DNA of 64,000 nucleotides from Motacilla alba alba (Eukaryota; Chordata; Aves; Passeriformes; Motacillidae): the NCBI RefSeq assembly GCF_015832195.1, contig NC_052019.1, positions 41,109,016 through 41,173,015 on the forward strand. The letters are read 5' to 3'. This document shows, one piece after another, positions 24,501 through 36,446 of this stretch (positions are counted from its first letter, which is position 1; each line of letters begins with the position of its first letter). Made by a program: the position numbers and the translations under genes. The notes under the pieces were generated by a model. It did no database searches, was not told where the DNA came from, and saw nothing but the letters and a program-made list of their open reading frames with translations.

Positions 24501-26326
24501 TACCTTCTGGAAAAGAAGGATGCCTACAGGAAGAAGAATAATCAATTGTGTGTCTTTGTACACTGAGATGTGAGAGTTGCCACAGAAGTGTTTTTTTATT
24601 TCAGGATTGTTTAATTAGGTCAAAGTAAAATGACAACAAGCTGAACATTGTAATGACATATGTTTCATATGTGTCATATATTTTCAATTATAGTGCTTTT
24701 AGGTGTTTTAAACATTCTGTTTCAAATCAAGATAAAGTCTTTGGTAAGCTGGGGATTTTTTCTACTCAAGGTGAATTGCCAGTTGTCTTTCACTTAGGCT
24801 GTCTTTGGTCATACCATTCTGCAAAGGCAGAGTTGCATAGAGGTCTAAATTTGTAGTCAGTGGAGACATCCATAAAGAATTTGGCTTAAAAATTCACAAG
24901 TGGGCTGTGTGCAAGTTCTCAGAATCAGTCCATACAAGTAGGAATTCAGACAATTAAGATTACCTTGCAAACGCTTTCCCTCCAAGGTCATGTTCTTGCA
25001 TTGACTGGCGCTATGTAATCTTTGAAAATATGTAACCCTACCACAGACAAACCAAGAAAGTAATTCCTGTTCCAAAGAAGTAAAAATCAGTGGCATAGCA
25101 GAGTTTCTAGGGCACTTGCTCAACTTAAGTCTTTGCTACTTTGTGTAGGCCCAGAAATCCCAGTGCCACTAGTTAATTAGTGGTGTAATCCTGAACTTTG
25201 CTCAGCCAGAGGCAAGCAAAGCTATTATTTAAGTGGAAATAAGTGAGCAGGATTAAAACAGAGAAAATTGGGCCTCAAGGGGATCAAGTGTATTCTTAGA
25301 ATTCAATTGTTGTCACTTAATGTGTTTAATTATCTCTCGATTCACAGGGCATGCCATGTGCAATTAGCTGGAGTTACAAATAACTAATCCATGAATTTTT
25401 GAGTTAAAGCTGCCTTTTGATGTTAGACTAAACTATGTCTTCTATGAAGTGTTATTCTAGAAACCAGGACACCATATTTTTATTTTCCTGTCTTCTTTAG
25501 TTTTTGTTTCTCCTGCTACCTTATATTAGTTTAATTATCTTTTGTGCTGTTTTCCCATTTCCAGCTGCCTATGGTTGTTATTGGCGTCATTATATGGTAT
25601 AGGTTATTGTCTCCTCTGTGTGATTTTGTGGTTGATGTTAGTTGTCATTGCTGAAGGCATGACCTAGGTGACTTCTCAAAGGTCTTATTGACCTCTCTTT
25701 CCTGTGTTTGCACATTAAATTTGTTCCTCAGTTAGCCATACTCAGTATCATTGAGCTGATTCATGTTTCAGGTGCGAATCTCATGAATGACTTACTAGAA
25801 AGAAGCTGATTCTCTTGTGTTAGATACAATGTGAGTACTTTGATCCTGATCAGGAAACTCTTCAGAGGGACTCTGTGCTGAAAGATCAGCTGCTGCTTCG
25901 TTGCATTGCTAGATTGGGGTCAGAGTGTGGAGTATCTTGTAGATTCACATCTATTTCTTCTGCTCCAGTAACTAGTGATAGTTAAACTGTAAAGGTATGA
26001 TCAAATAAGGTGTTTTGAGGTAACAGCCTGTGCATTATAACTGCATACTCAAATTTGGCTACAAAATAGTAATTTGAACCTGACTACCCATGTAAAGTAT
26101 CAGATTTCATATTAAACTAAAGAGCCATGTTGTTCTGTGTCCTATCTGTGCCTTTTTAATGGGCTCTGTGCATGTAACACTAACATCAGTTTTTGCTCTG
26201 AACTACACAAAAATTTGTTTGGTTGTTTAATGGCTACCTCTTGCTTTGAGTGATATCGAACCAGATCACATCCTCTATTACCACTGAAGCTGAAAACATG
26301 GTATGGAGGGAATAAAGGAACAAAAC

Positions 26327-26428
26327 TCTGCAGTTGTGGAATCATCAATGAAAAGTGCCAAAGACAAAACCTTTCCACATCTGCAGTTGTGGAATCATCA
26401 ATGAAAAGTGCCAAAGACAAAACCTTTC
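26327..26428. repeat. Perfect tandem duplication, 49 bp with 53-bp period
   Basis: Two copies (26327-26375 and 26380-26428) are identical over 49 bases and separated by CACA. Each starts TCTGCAGTTGTGGAATCATC and ends AAAACCTTTC. Complete identity in neutral intronic sequence points to a recent event or an assembly artefact. Confidence 0.9.
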
Positions 26429-28514
26429 TGTGATTCAAAGCCTTGTTAAAAAATTCTGGCGGCTCTTTCCAAACTAAGCTGACAGGAAAGCTCTATTTGC
26501 AAGCCTGGGATATTTGTGGGAGCTGTGGTTGTGATGGCACCAAAGGGTTAAAGTTCAGTCTTTATTTTCAGATATCTTCACCTTTAAAGCAGCAGGTCAT
26601 TGGTTTTTATGTTCCATGGTTGTTGGTTTTATATCTGAAATTAGGAGAGAAATAATTCCTAGCTGTCAGAGCCCTGAAATTGTTTGCACCATCAAAAAAG
26701 CTTAATGTGATTTTTGTGATGGCTGTGTATGCAGCGTTATTGTTCTTCCCAATAGAAATGTGATCTGCTTTTAAGTACAGCTTCAGGATAGTCTTAACAG
26801 TCTTTTTATTGTCATTGTGGTTAGCTATCAGAAGTCTTATATTTGAGTAAGGAGAAGGTAATCCAAAACCTTCCTTAATAACAGGAAATATTTGCCATTT
26901 CACCTCCAATACAAAAGAATTCGTGTTTGCTGAAAAGCTGGGTCCTTCTAAAGGTCAAAACTGTGAAGCTGTTGCATCCTCTGCTTTCACAACTCCTTTC
27001 AGTTTTGTCTGTTTAGAGTCAACCTCTTTTGCATTCCCACCAGATAGTGATTGGTTTGGGTTTTTGTGGTGTGGATGGGCTTTTTCTTTCTATGTGTGGG
27101 GTTTTTAATGGGGTGCAGAAAAATTGTATGAAAATAGAATTTTAAAGGTTTTGGACAGGAAAGTGGAAGTCCTGTTTTTAAACTGATGAGGCAGGGAATG
27201 TGACACTGAGTGTGGTATTACTAAGTTAGACTCAGCTAAAGTTGATTTTATTGCCAATTTTATTTTTGTAATAGTATCCTCAGTTACTGCTCAAGTTCAA
27301 GACTCAGGTTGTTCATGTATTAAAATTGTAATGGGACAGAAGAATATTTTGGAGCTGACATAATTCAAAGCTGATGTAATTGATGGTGGCATTTTCTTTG
27401 TCTTCTGTTGTTGAAGTGCGTGCAGTTCACAGAATAGGCATGAGCAAAGGTAAGTTTTTGTTGTATTTTAAGGAATTTGACCTTGGTTGGAAGGTTTCTT
27501 CAATCTCAAAGTTTTCCAGGATTTTTATCCGGCAGTTCTGGCCTAGGTAATTATTGTCATTTGTGCATATCCTCTATGCCATCACAAAATGACTGTCCTA
27601 TCTTTGCTGGTGAGATGGGAGAGCAGAAAAAAGATAATATGTCTTGATACTCTTCTTGTTAGTATTTGCTGACTACCCAAAAAGCTTGACTCCAGTGTAT
27701 ATCCAGAAATACTCTGCTCCTAGTGAGCTAAGCTGATGCTTTTTCATCATATGACCTGTCTCCAAATGCAGATGATTTTTTTTTGCTGAACTTTCCAAAT
27801 GGCTTTTAATTATTAGTCTGTACTTTATTCATGTTTAAATTCGTGTGCTCTTGGAAAACTACAGTGGCCATGCCTCTTTCTTGCAGTAAAGAAATCTGAT
27901 GTTCTTTCTTCAAGCATAGCACATGATGAGACTGATAAAGGACTTTTCCTGTATCAGAGGGATTTCAAACCTTGTGTCTGATTTTCCTGGAGAAAAGCTG
28001 TAGCATGGCATTTCAGGATCCCTCCAGGAGTATATAATTTCATAAATGTGAACACATCTCTCTGACTGAGTAGAGTTAAAAAATGACTTAAATTGTTCTC
28101 GTGTTTAATTACCTTAGGAGCTTCAGGAGGAGTTTTTGACTTGCAGATCTGAGTAGATCAGCTTTGACTGGAGCACTGATGTCTTTGAAAGAAGACTGGC
28201 TTCTTTCAGAGCAAAACTCCCAAAAAGCTCATCTTCTTCCACCATGGTGAGGTTTTTTTCCTTGAATCTGCTTTAAGTCTTCTCATGGTATACATACTGG
28301 TTTCAGCTGGGATGAGTGTGTGGTTTGTCGTTCTTTAAGTAAAGTTTTTCTTTCCAGGAGTGTAATACAGGCTTTCAGATTTGTTTGGAAACCAGACCAT
28401 GTGCCAAACATTTAGGTATGACTGTGCTCATGATATTTTCTTTTTTTTTTCTTGTAACTTTCCTTTCATGTTTTCATGTATGATTTTTATATGGTTCTTC
28501 TAAAAGAAGCTTCC

Positions 28515-28530
28515 TTTTTTTTTTTTTTTT
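28515..28530. repeat. T16 homopolymer
   Basis: Sixteen T on the sense strand. Simple homopolymer. Confidence 0.85.
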
Positions 28531-29666
28531 GGAAAGCCCAAGCCAATCAGCAAACAAAACCAATGAACATACCCAGTCACCCCCAATAAACAAATCACAT
28601 GCATTTGTCTGGCATTATTTTTGGTAAAAGTAAAATTTACACTTTTGATTTAGCTTGTTCTATAAATGAATGCTGTTCTGTGGAAAGAAGAGTCTGTAGT
28701 GAGGAAAAAAATCACAGATCTGTGAAACATGGTTTTAAGATCTCAGTTTTCAAGGAGCTTATGAAAATGCAGTCATATTAAAAGTAAAGCTAAAATACAA
28801 ACTTAGAGAATTTTGCCTGTGTAACAGGTACTAAATATAATTAAAGCTTAATTCTTGAGGTATTTTAATATCTTCAGGGACTCAGGTATTTCAAGTTTCA
28901 AGAATTCATCAAATTTGCAAGAGTATTTCATACAACTTTGGTTTCTAGAAAAAAGCAAGCAAAACAGATCTATGAAATAGATTTATCACAGTTTGGATGA
29001 TACTGTGAGAGTGTGAAATAATAGTTTTTTACTTATTAGGCTGTATTGATACTTTTAAAAAAAGGTATTATAGACTTGAATGCAAAACAATGAAATGCTC
29101 TTGTTTAGAGATCTAGTGGAGATAAAGCAACAGCTGTAGTCTTATGTTTCTCTTGTGTGAACATAATGTAATACTGAGTGTGAGTCTAATAAACTCACAA
29201 ATTTAAATGTGAATAAACAATATTATGTCTTATCAACTTCAGTATTCTGGTGGACAGATCTATAAAACAGATACTTTGAAAGTTGTGACTTGGTGGCTTT
29301 TTTGGTGCCCTGTTTTTATTCTGAAAATAACCCCATTCTTGGCCTCTCTCTAAGTGGGAGGAAAGTTAACTAAGGCAGTTCTGAATTGTGGCTTTTGAGA
29401 TTCTAATTTTGTAGTTAATGTGATGGTAGAAATGCACCCAGTTCAGCTGAACTCAAGGTTGGTGTTGACTATCATAGTGTTATCCCAACATAAAACTGAA
29501 TTTAGTTTCTACAAATTTTGAAAGCTCAGTGTATCTATAAATAGGAGGGTTTTGCAACTTCTCATGAAGGTGATGGGTAGCTTCAATTTCCCGTTGTTGC
29601 TTTCATATTGTTGAGGTTTCTTTAATGCAAACATCACTGACTTCTGAGATATTTTATATGCGCCTC

Positions 29667-29682
29667 TTTTTTTTTTTTTTTT
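29667..29682. repeat. T16 homopolymer
   Basis: Sixteen T on the sense strand. No adjoining element body. Confidence 0.85.
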
Positions 29683-32600
29683 ATCCAACATACAAGTTTG
29701 TACCAACACTGTTGTCTTGTTTGGTCAGTTTTGTAAGTAAAAAAGTAGACTGTTACTATGGTTGTCCTATTGAGAACTGGAGCATAGATAAATACATAGA
29801 TTTTCAATGTCCACAAAATTCTAATTGCTTGACAAGTATATGAAAAAAATTGAATTTTCACATGATCAGCTTGATGAGGGCCATTATATCTGAATTCTTA
29901 CGGAAGCCATGTATTCCAGAAATACCATAAAAGGAGGGTTCTTTTGCTTTAAATTGAAGAGATGTTATTCCAGAGAGACAGGTGTAAAATTTAAAAGCAT
30001 TTTAATTTATCATCAAAGACATGCTGTCAGCATTAAAATACTGCATTGGCATGAGAGAAGGTGAATGATGTCCCCATGCATGTGAAGCAGTGCAGCACTG
30101 TTCCCTTCAGTCTTTGATCTCCTCTGTAATAAAAGAGGAAGGAGACCCTGTTGGGCACGCATATCTCGGCAGGACCTGCCTCTGATCTCCTGAAGACAGC
30201 TTTACACAACTAGTGGGATCTTTCAAAGCCTATGGAGTCAGTCCCAGTGAATGTCTGGCTAAGAGCTTATAGGATCAGACTTCACATGTAATTGCTAAGC
30301 TGGCAAATGGTGATTGTGTTCTAGATCTGTGAATCTAGAAGATATCTGGTCTGCTGTGCTCTGTGAGGTCATGCCTACCCTGCCAGGTTAGCTGGAAAGT
30401 GAAGAAACAGTTCAGAACACCTGCATATCTTAAAAGGTGTGATGTTAAGAATGGGATGAGTTTCTTTTTCTATGTGGGAAGGTGAATACAACTGAATTGT
30501 TTTGTTTCGTGCTTCCTGTTGACTTGATTGCTGCTTTTTCTAAGTTAGAAGGCTTTGCAGTGTGGCTGGAGTCCTGAAAAACTATCTCTTGCTTTGGTGA
30601 GAAACCATTAAATAAGTAGAGCTGTTTACAAATTGTACAATGTTTTTGCATCTACAAAATAAATCTTACAACTCTCATCTTCCCTCTTGTGTCTGTCTCA
30701 TCCCTTCATGCTTCCTATTTTTCTTTCTCCCTTTTTTAGTGCAACTTTTATTACTTAAGCTCACACAGGTGGTCCTGTCAGGCTGTAAAATAGTTGCTTG
30801 ACCAATATAAAGAGACTGCCTGAATAATGCTGGTTGTTACATTTAGGACTGATCTTGCATAGAAACCCTTACACAGGATTTATGCAAGAGAGCAATAAAT
30901 TATACGTAACTTGTAAAACATTCTGGGATACACATGGCATACAAGACCAGTCAGCAGCAAAAATTTTCCCATGAGTCGTATGTTTCTAAGGTATCTGGCA
31001 AATTGGTTCATCAATCTTTCCTGTTTACCCCTTAATAATGGGGATAGTTTACTTTACATATTATTTTTTGGGGTAAAGTTTGTTGAACAGTCCTCAGGAT
31101 CATGTGACCAGTGGCTGATGGAGTTCTGTTTCCAGCCCATAGCTCTTCTGGCTTGAAATTGAAAAAAAAAAAGTGTCTGGTGGAGATATGTTAAGCATGT
31201 TACCAATTACAGCAACTGTTCAAAGTGAATGCATGGGACAAATTTATAATATGTATATTCTGTGGCCCATGAGTTTAAAATCTGATTTTTTTGTGTTTCT
31301 ACTTTTTACTGTCAGTGAAGTATGTATTTTTTAAAATAGGCACGTTCTGAAAACTGTTCTTCATATGTCCTAAAAATAATGGGAAATTAAGAAACCGTGC
31401 TGATGGAACTGTCTTGCAGTGTGGAAAAGGGTGGATGAATGAAAAATCAAAAACAGTGGTTGCGGACTCTGAAAGTCCATGACACTGGCAATAGTAGCAG
31501 ATCTTGCTACTTTGTTTTATGCACAGCTTCTTGTTTTGATTGTTGGCTCATCCAGAGGCATTGTTGCAGTTGCCTGACTCAGGTGGGCCTTGAGAGATAC
31601 AGATTAGTTTTTAAGCTAAAAATAAAGTCAAACACTTTGAGGTGTGTGTGTTTCAATTGACCCGAAAAAAAGAATATCTATTTTTAGTTTGTTACTATGA
31701 ATAAGACTTGGGTTTTGGGCAAAAATATAATAACAGAAGGCCTGGATATATTTTTTTTTCCTTCAGGGTAAATGTTTATATACATGTATACATGTACATA
31801 CATATTTAAAAAGCATGTGCAATATGCATTTGAGCACATGTAATTTAAATATTTTTATGTGAAATGATGTAACAGCAAAACTTGCTGTTCAAATGATGAT
31901 TTTGAAGGAAAACCTTTGAACTTGTTAGAAGCAAGCTTAGTTTTTAGAAATAAATGTGGTGATGTGACAAGTTGTGTACAAGGTGCTACAAATTTTGGGA
32001 TGCAACCGTATTTATGCATATGGTTGAATCTTTGGTTCTGTATGCATGTAAATGCAGAACTAGCAATCCTTTTGAAATTAAATATTGTAAACCATTCCAT
32101 TCCAGATTGGTTACAAAACACTAATCTCTATCCCTGTAAAAGCAGGAATTTACTGAAGGAACATGGGCAAATCTTTAGCTCTAGAAATCTGAGCAATGTC
32201 CATGCAATATTGTGCATGCTATTTTAATAATCCATGAATTAGTCACACATTTATCATCTCAACATTGTGCTATTCAAAACTTCACACTGGACAGCAAACT
32301 TTGAATCCCATAAACATTTTTCCTAAAAGCTAATATGTGAGAAGGCTTACTGAGGCTTTTTTTTTAAGTGAAAAAAGGACTCCAAACCCACAAAATCCAG
32401 CAGAATAGTGAAAGGTTTGTTAAGAATATTTTGAACTGGTTTTGAATTTTTATATGTCAGTACTAATCTCAGCTTTCACTAAAGTGCCATTGTCACATTA
32501 TGTACTCCATTACTTAGGATTTAGATCCCATACTGATATGATGTGGAAAACATAGACATGACTCTTTCCCAGGAAATAAAAGGGTAGGGTTTTTTTTTTT

Positions 32601-33683
32601 TCCCTTGTCCTCCACTGTGCTTGGGTGAGATTGCTGCAGTTGCAAAGCAGCATTTCCAGCATTTACCTGGATGAATCCCATAGCTCTCTGACTGTGTCTG
32701 ACCTGACACAAGTAGTCTCATGAGTTACAGGAAGCAAAAAGAGAGTTACAGGTCTGTGCCAGGTATTATAAATAAAGCTGATTTTCTTGCCAATAGCTGC
32801 AGTGATCAGTTCTTCCACACTGAGTAGTGACTGCGGTTGGCTTACCTGTGGGTTCTGTGAGGATGTTTTAACTACATGAAGATCATCCTGATGACCTCAG
32901 AATACCTGCTTCATTGTCAGATAATCATCACCGTGGACTTGTTAATGTTCAGGCTTAATTAGATGCCCTGAGATGTATCAGTTCATTAATTAGTATCTGT
33001 GACATAAAATCTGCAAAGTACTAAAGGTATAATAATGGATGTTTATCTTTTTTGAGCTGGTGCTTTTGTAGCCTGCTCTAGCTCCTCAGCAGCCCTTTCT
33101 GAAGACTTCCCATGAGAAAGGCTAGAAGCAGTGTCTAGGATACCTGGCTTAGCCTTGCTGTCTCAGTAACTTGCAGTGAACAAACAGCATCCTTGTCATC
33201 TTTGCAGAATAAAACGTGGCATGAGTATCCTGCTTTAAAGCTTCTTTTTTTGGCCATATTAGAGTGAAACCTGGTGACAGAGTTTCAGGCTTGTTGCAAG
33301 GACATAGCGGCAGTGCTTTGTTTTTCTTTACTATTTTTTGTAATGATTTTGCTTTCTCCTGTAATTAATAAATGTGATCATTTCAGTGTCACTCACTGTA
33401 ACAGTACCTGTACTATATCTCCCTCTAATGATAAAAAGATCTGGAATCTGTATACTTGACTATTGTATTGATGACAAACTTCTGACTATTGAAACATATA
33501 CCTCTCTTGATTTTAGCCTGCATTTCATGTATTAGTTTACATGTTCATGTGAAATTGGAGTTAATTTTACTGGAAAATGTAGCAGCACGTGAATGTGTTG
33601 GCCTGAGAAACTGCTTCACTGGATGCGAAGCATTTTTTTTCTTACCTTACACCTCTGGAAGACCCAGTTTTTTGGTTAGTTGT

Positions 33684-33767
33684 GGGTTTTTTGTTTGTTT
33701 GTTTATTTAAGCTACAAGTAACTTCAGACTAGTAGTTTAAAAACCAAATAAATAAATAAACAAACCC
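33684..33767. repeat. Inverted repeat of (GTTT)n/(AAAT)n arms
   Basis: The left arm (33684-33709; GGGTTT, then GTTTGTTTGTTTATTT) can pair with the right arm (33746-33767; AAATAAATAAATAAAC, then AAACCC) across about 36 bases, with a three-base bulge and two G.U pairs in RNA. The GGGTTT/AAACCC ends suggest more than chance low complexity. It lies in the transcribed intron. Confidence 0.55.
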
Positions 33768-35722
33768 CTGTCAGCTGTGTACAGTGGTTGTAGACATAGA
33801 AAATACACCTTGGTGCCTGCTGAAGTCACTGGGAATCTTCTCCTTGACCCCAGTGAAGCAGTGATCTTCATTATACTTCTTTGGACCTCAGAACATTGCT
33901 CTGACCAAGGAGTCCCTGCTTGTTTATGCCTCAGGAAATAGAGACAAAGAATATGTTTCTTGAAAACAGTTTCCCCTTAAAAATCCTAAGAGGTCTTTTT
34001 TTGTTAAACAAAGCTGAAAGGATAAAGTTGGCATTTAATCTGTGCATGTGTTGAGTAGCCTTAGATAGATAGTGGTGCTCAGCTCCCTTGTTCAGTGTGT
34101 TGGAGGTGACTTCTTTGATGCGAGTAATCAGCTGTTTCCACAGCAGAGACCCACCACACATGTCTTAGTACCAGGCCCCCTGTGGAGAAGCCGTGGTTGA
34201 GTGCTCTCAAGTACTGGATTTAATCTCTGCATAAATCTGATGTTCTGTAGATAAACATTTCAGCTTAGCTGTAGCTCTGTGCTGCTCTCCTCCTGCAAAC
34301 AGAGGATTCTCTCACTCTGCTTCAGTGAGGTGTGTCTGTGGTGCTCCTCATTAGCCAGGTCCCAGGTTCAGTGTTAAGCTGCAAAATAATGCGTTCTGTT
34401 TCTTCATAACACTGCATTTTCATCCATCCTTGTTCCAGCTGCTCTTTACTCTTTTCCAACAGCCAATAGCACAGGATTTGGAGGATATCTTTGTCTCCAC
34501 CCCTTCACCCCATAAATCGCTTTTCTTGAGTAATATACTGGGCAGTGTTGGTGTACAGTAGCATAGTTACTTGGAGAATTTTATGAGGTTGCTTACTAGA
34601 GGTTTGGTTCTGAATCCCAAAGTGCTTAAAATGAATTAGGCCAAATTCACAGCAGGAAAAATTTCTAGATAAAAATATGTTAGCAAGTACTGCTGTGGTG
34701 GTTGAGTTTGGTCCCTATGACTTCCTGTATGGAAGGATATAGGCAGGGAATGTGAGAAACTGATATGGAAAGGAATGTAAGATCTAATCAGGAGAGCATG
34801 AGAAAAGATATTTCAATTCCTTTACCGTGGAGGAGTGGCAAAAGGAAAGAAATGGGAGATAAAGAAGCACAGATGCAGAAGATGATAAATACACCTTCTT
34901 GGGAAAGGCAAAATACTGGATAAACTGGGGATGACTAAGATAAAATTGCAATTGACTGAAATAATTTGGTGCCATTCAACTTAACTTGTCACAGTAGGTC
35001 AAAACATTTAATCTAGAAGAAGCAGATATGTTGCTATGCTGCAAAACAGCCCATTTTCAGGGCTCATTTTGAGAAGATGAAATAAACTGCTGTGCTAAAA
35101 AGATGTTTTAGACACTGTTTAATATTTCAATGTCTTCATATTACAAATACAATTAAGCCTGCTTTTTCTCTTCTGTTTAGACCTTTCTTCAGAAATGAAA
35201 TACCAGTTAAGAACTATGACTGATTTGACATGTACATCAGTTACCTCATTAATATTATATTTGATATTTTTAAACAATGTCATTTACTCTGTGTTGTAGG
35301 ACATACAGAGGTTTTCTGTATAACACAGATTTCTAAAGTGTAATACAGTTTATAATTTCCTCAGAATATCAAGTACAAACCAGTTATTTTCAGTAGTAGG
35401 AAAATGTAGCTTTTTGGGGCTGCAACGTGTCTGTTAAAGTTTCCCTAAAGCTATTCTGATGTATCTGTATCTTTCCTAGATATACTTAATGTGGGGGGGA
35501 AATGTGCTTGTGTAGTTTGCATTTTGTGACATTGCAAATTTAAGCTTTCTTCCTTTCATGGCTGCTGTTTGAGGCACAGTTGTTTTTTGAAAACATTTGA
35601 ATCGATCTGCATTTTTTGGACATCTCCAGGAATAGGGGATACTGGGAAACACACCTGAAGTAGCAGTGATATTTCTTATGAGGTTAGCTGCTTTTTTCCA
35701 GCACTCACATTATTTTAGCAAC

Positions 35723-35739
35723 TTTTTTTTTTTTTTTTT
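35723..35739. repeat. T17 homopolymer
   Basis: Seventeen T on the sense strand. Confidence 0.85.
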
Positions 35740-36127
35740 CATTTTGGAAACCCTGTAAATATGACTACACTGAGAGGGGATTGTGTGATTTGGCTTTCCT
35801 CTACTATGTTAATAATTATTTTCCTTTCTGTGGGTTAGGTCCACAGAGATTACAAAAGCAACAGTAGGACAGTTGATAATGAAGTAGTACTTTACTGCAG
35901 TTGAAGTAAGAATGTGGAGACATGAGCAATTTTCTGAGGTATTAAAGATTATATTTTCCATGTCCCAATCCTGGATTGTGGCAAAATGTTACCTCAGGGT
36001 TACATTCACGTATGCTTTTAGTGTTGAAAGGCTCAAAGGTTCATCTAATGTAAACTAATCATCTGTACTAAAGCAAAACATTTTGCTGAAGCATTAATAT
36101 GCAAAAGAAGGAATTGGAAGACATAAC

Positions 36128-36168
36128 ATATATATATAAATATATATATATTTAGATGTATATTTATA
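36128..36168. repeat. AT-dinucleotide-rich tract
   Basis: Interrupted (AT)n units over about 40 bases, including TATATATATA runs separated by AAA and TTTAGATG. Confidence 0.75.
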
Positions 36169-36298
36169 TCTGAAATCTTCCTTAAGGAAAGTTATTTTTC
36201 CACAGGATGACTTTTCTTTCGAAGCCATAATTCCTATTAAGGGTGTGATGTTGTTGCTATATGTTCATACAATACGTATAACGAGAAATTCTGTGTAG

Positions 36299-36318
36299 GC
36301 TTCTTATGTGTAAGAAGC
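36299..36318. repeat. Perfect 8-bp hairpin abutting a CR1 3' end
   Basis: GCTTCTTA (36299-36306) and TAAGAAGC (36311-36318) form a perfect stem with a TGTG loop. The terminal repeat of a CR1 copy begins two bases later, so the hairpin marks the CR1 insertion boundary. Confidence 0.75.
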
Positions 36319-36319
36319 A

Positions 36320-36446
36320 ATCACAGAATCACAGAATCATATAGGTTGGAAAAAAACCTCTAAGAGTAAGTCCCAGCCTTGACTGGTCACCACCTTGTCA
36401 ATTAGACCATAGCACTAAGTGTCACACCCAGTTGTTTTAAATACAG
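36320..36446 (-). mobile_element. CR1 LINE 3' UTR fragment
   Basis: This is the antisense of a CR1 3' end. It has two octamer units (complement of ATTCTGTG), then ATAGGTTGGAAAA, CACCTTGTCAATTAGACCAT and CACCCAGTTGTTTTAAATAC, the typical non-coding tail just after ORF2. Only about 127 bases are present, so it is severely 5'-truncated. It resembles the same segment of the longer copy at 51411. Confidence 0.9.

Larger units (their letters stand above)
13352..26326. other. Intron 1, unannotated apart from simple repeats
   Basis: AT-rich intronic DNA with a (TTTA)n tract at 16355-16376, T18 at 18514-18531, a small perfect hairpin GCTACC-TTT-GGTAGC at 19034-19048, and a bulged inverted repeat at 24652-24678 (ATGACATATG against CATATGTGTCAT). 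No gene or interspersed repeat family is recognised. A 187-codon open frame at 21451-22014 starts with GTG and has no recognisable content. Confidence 0.5.
26429..36298. other. Intron 1, unannotated apart from simple repeats
   Basis: No gene or interspersed repeat is recognised. Simple tracts include T16 at 28515-28530, T16 at 29667-29682, an alternating TA/TG purine-pyrimidine patch at 31777-31806 (with the palindrome TATACATGTATA at 31779-31790), an inverted repeat at 33684-33767, T17 at 35723-35739 and an AT-repeat at 36128-36168. Confidence 0.5.
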
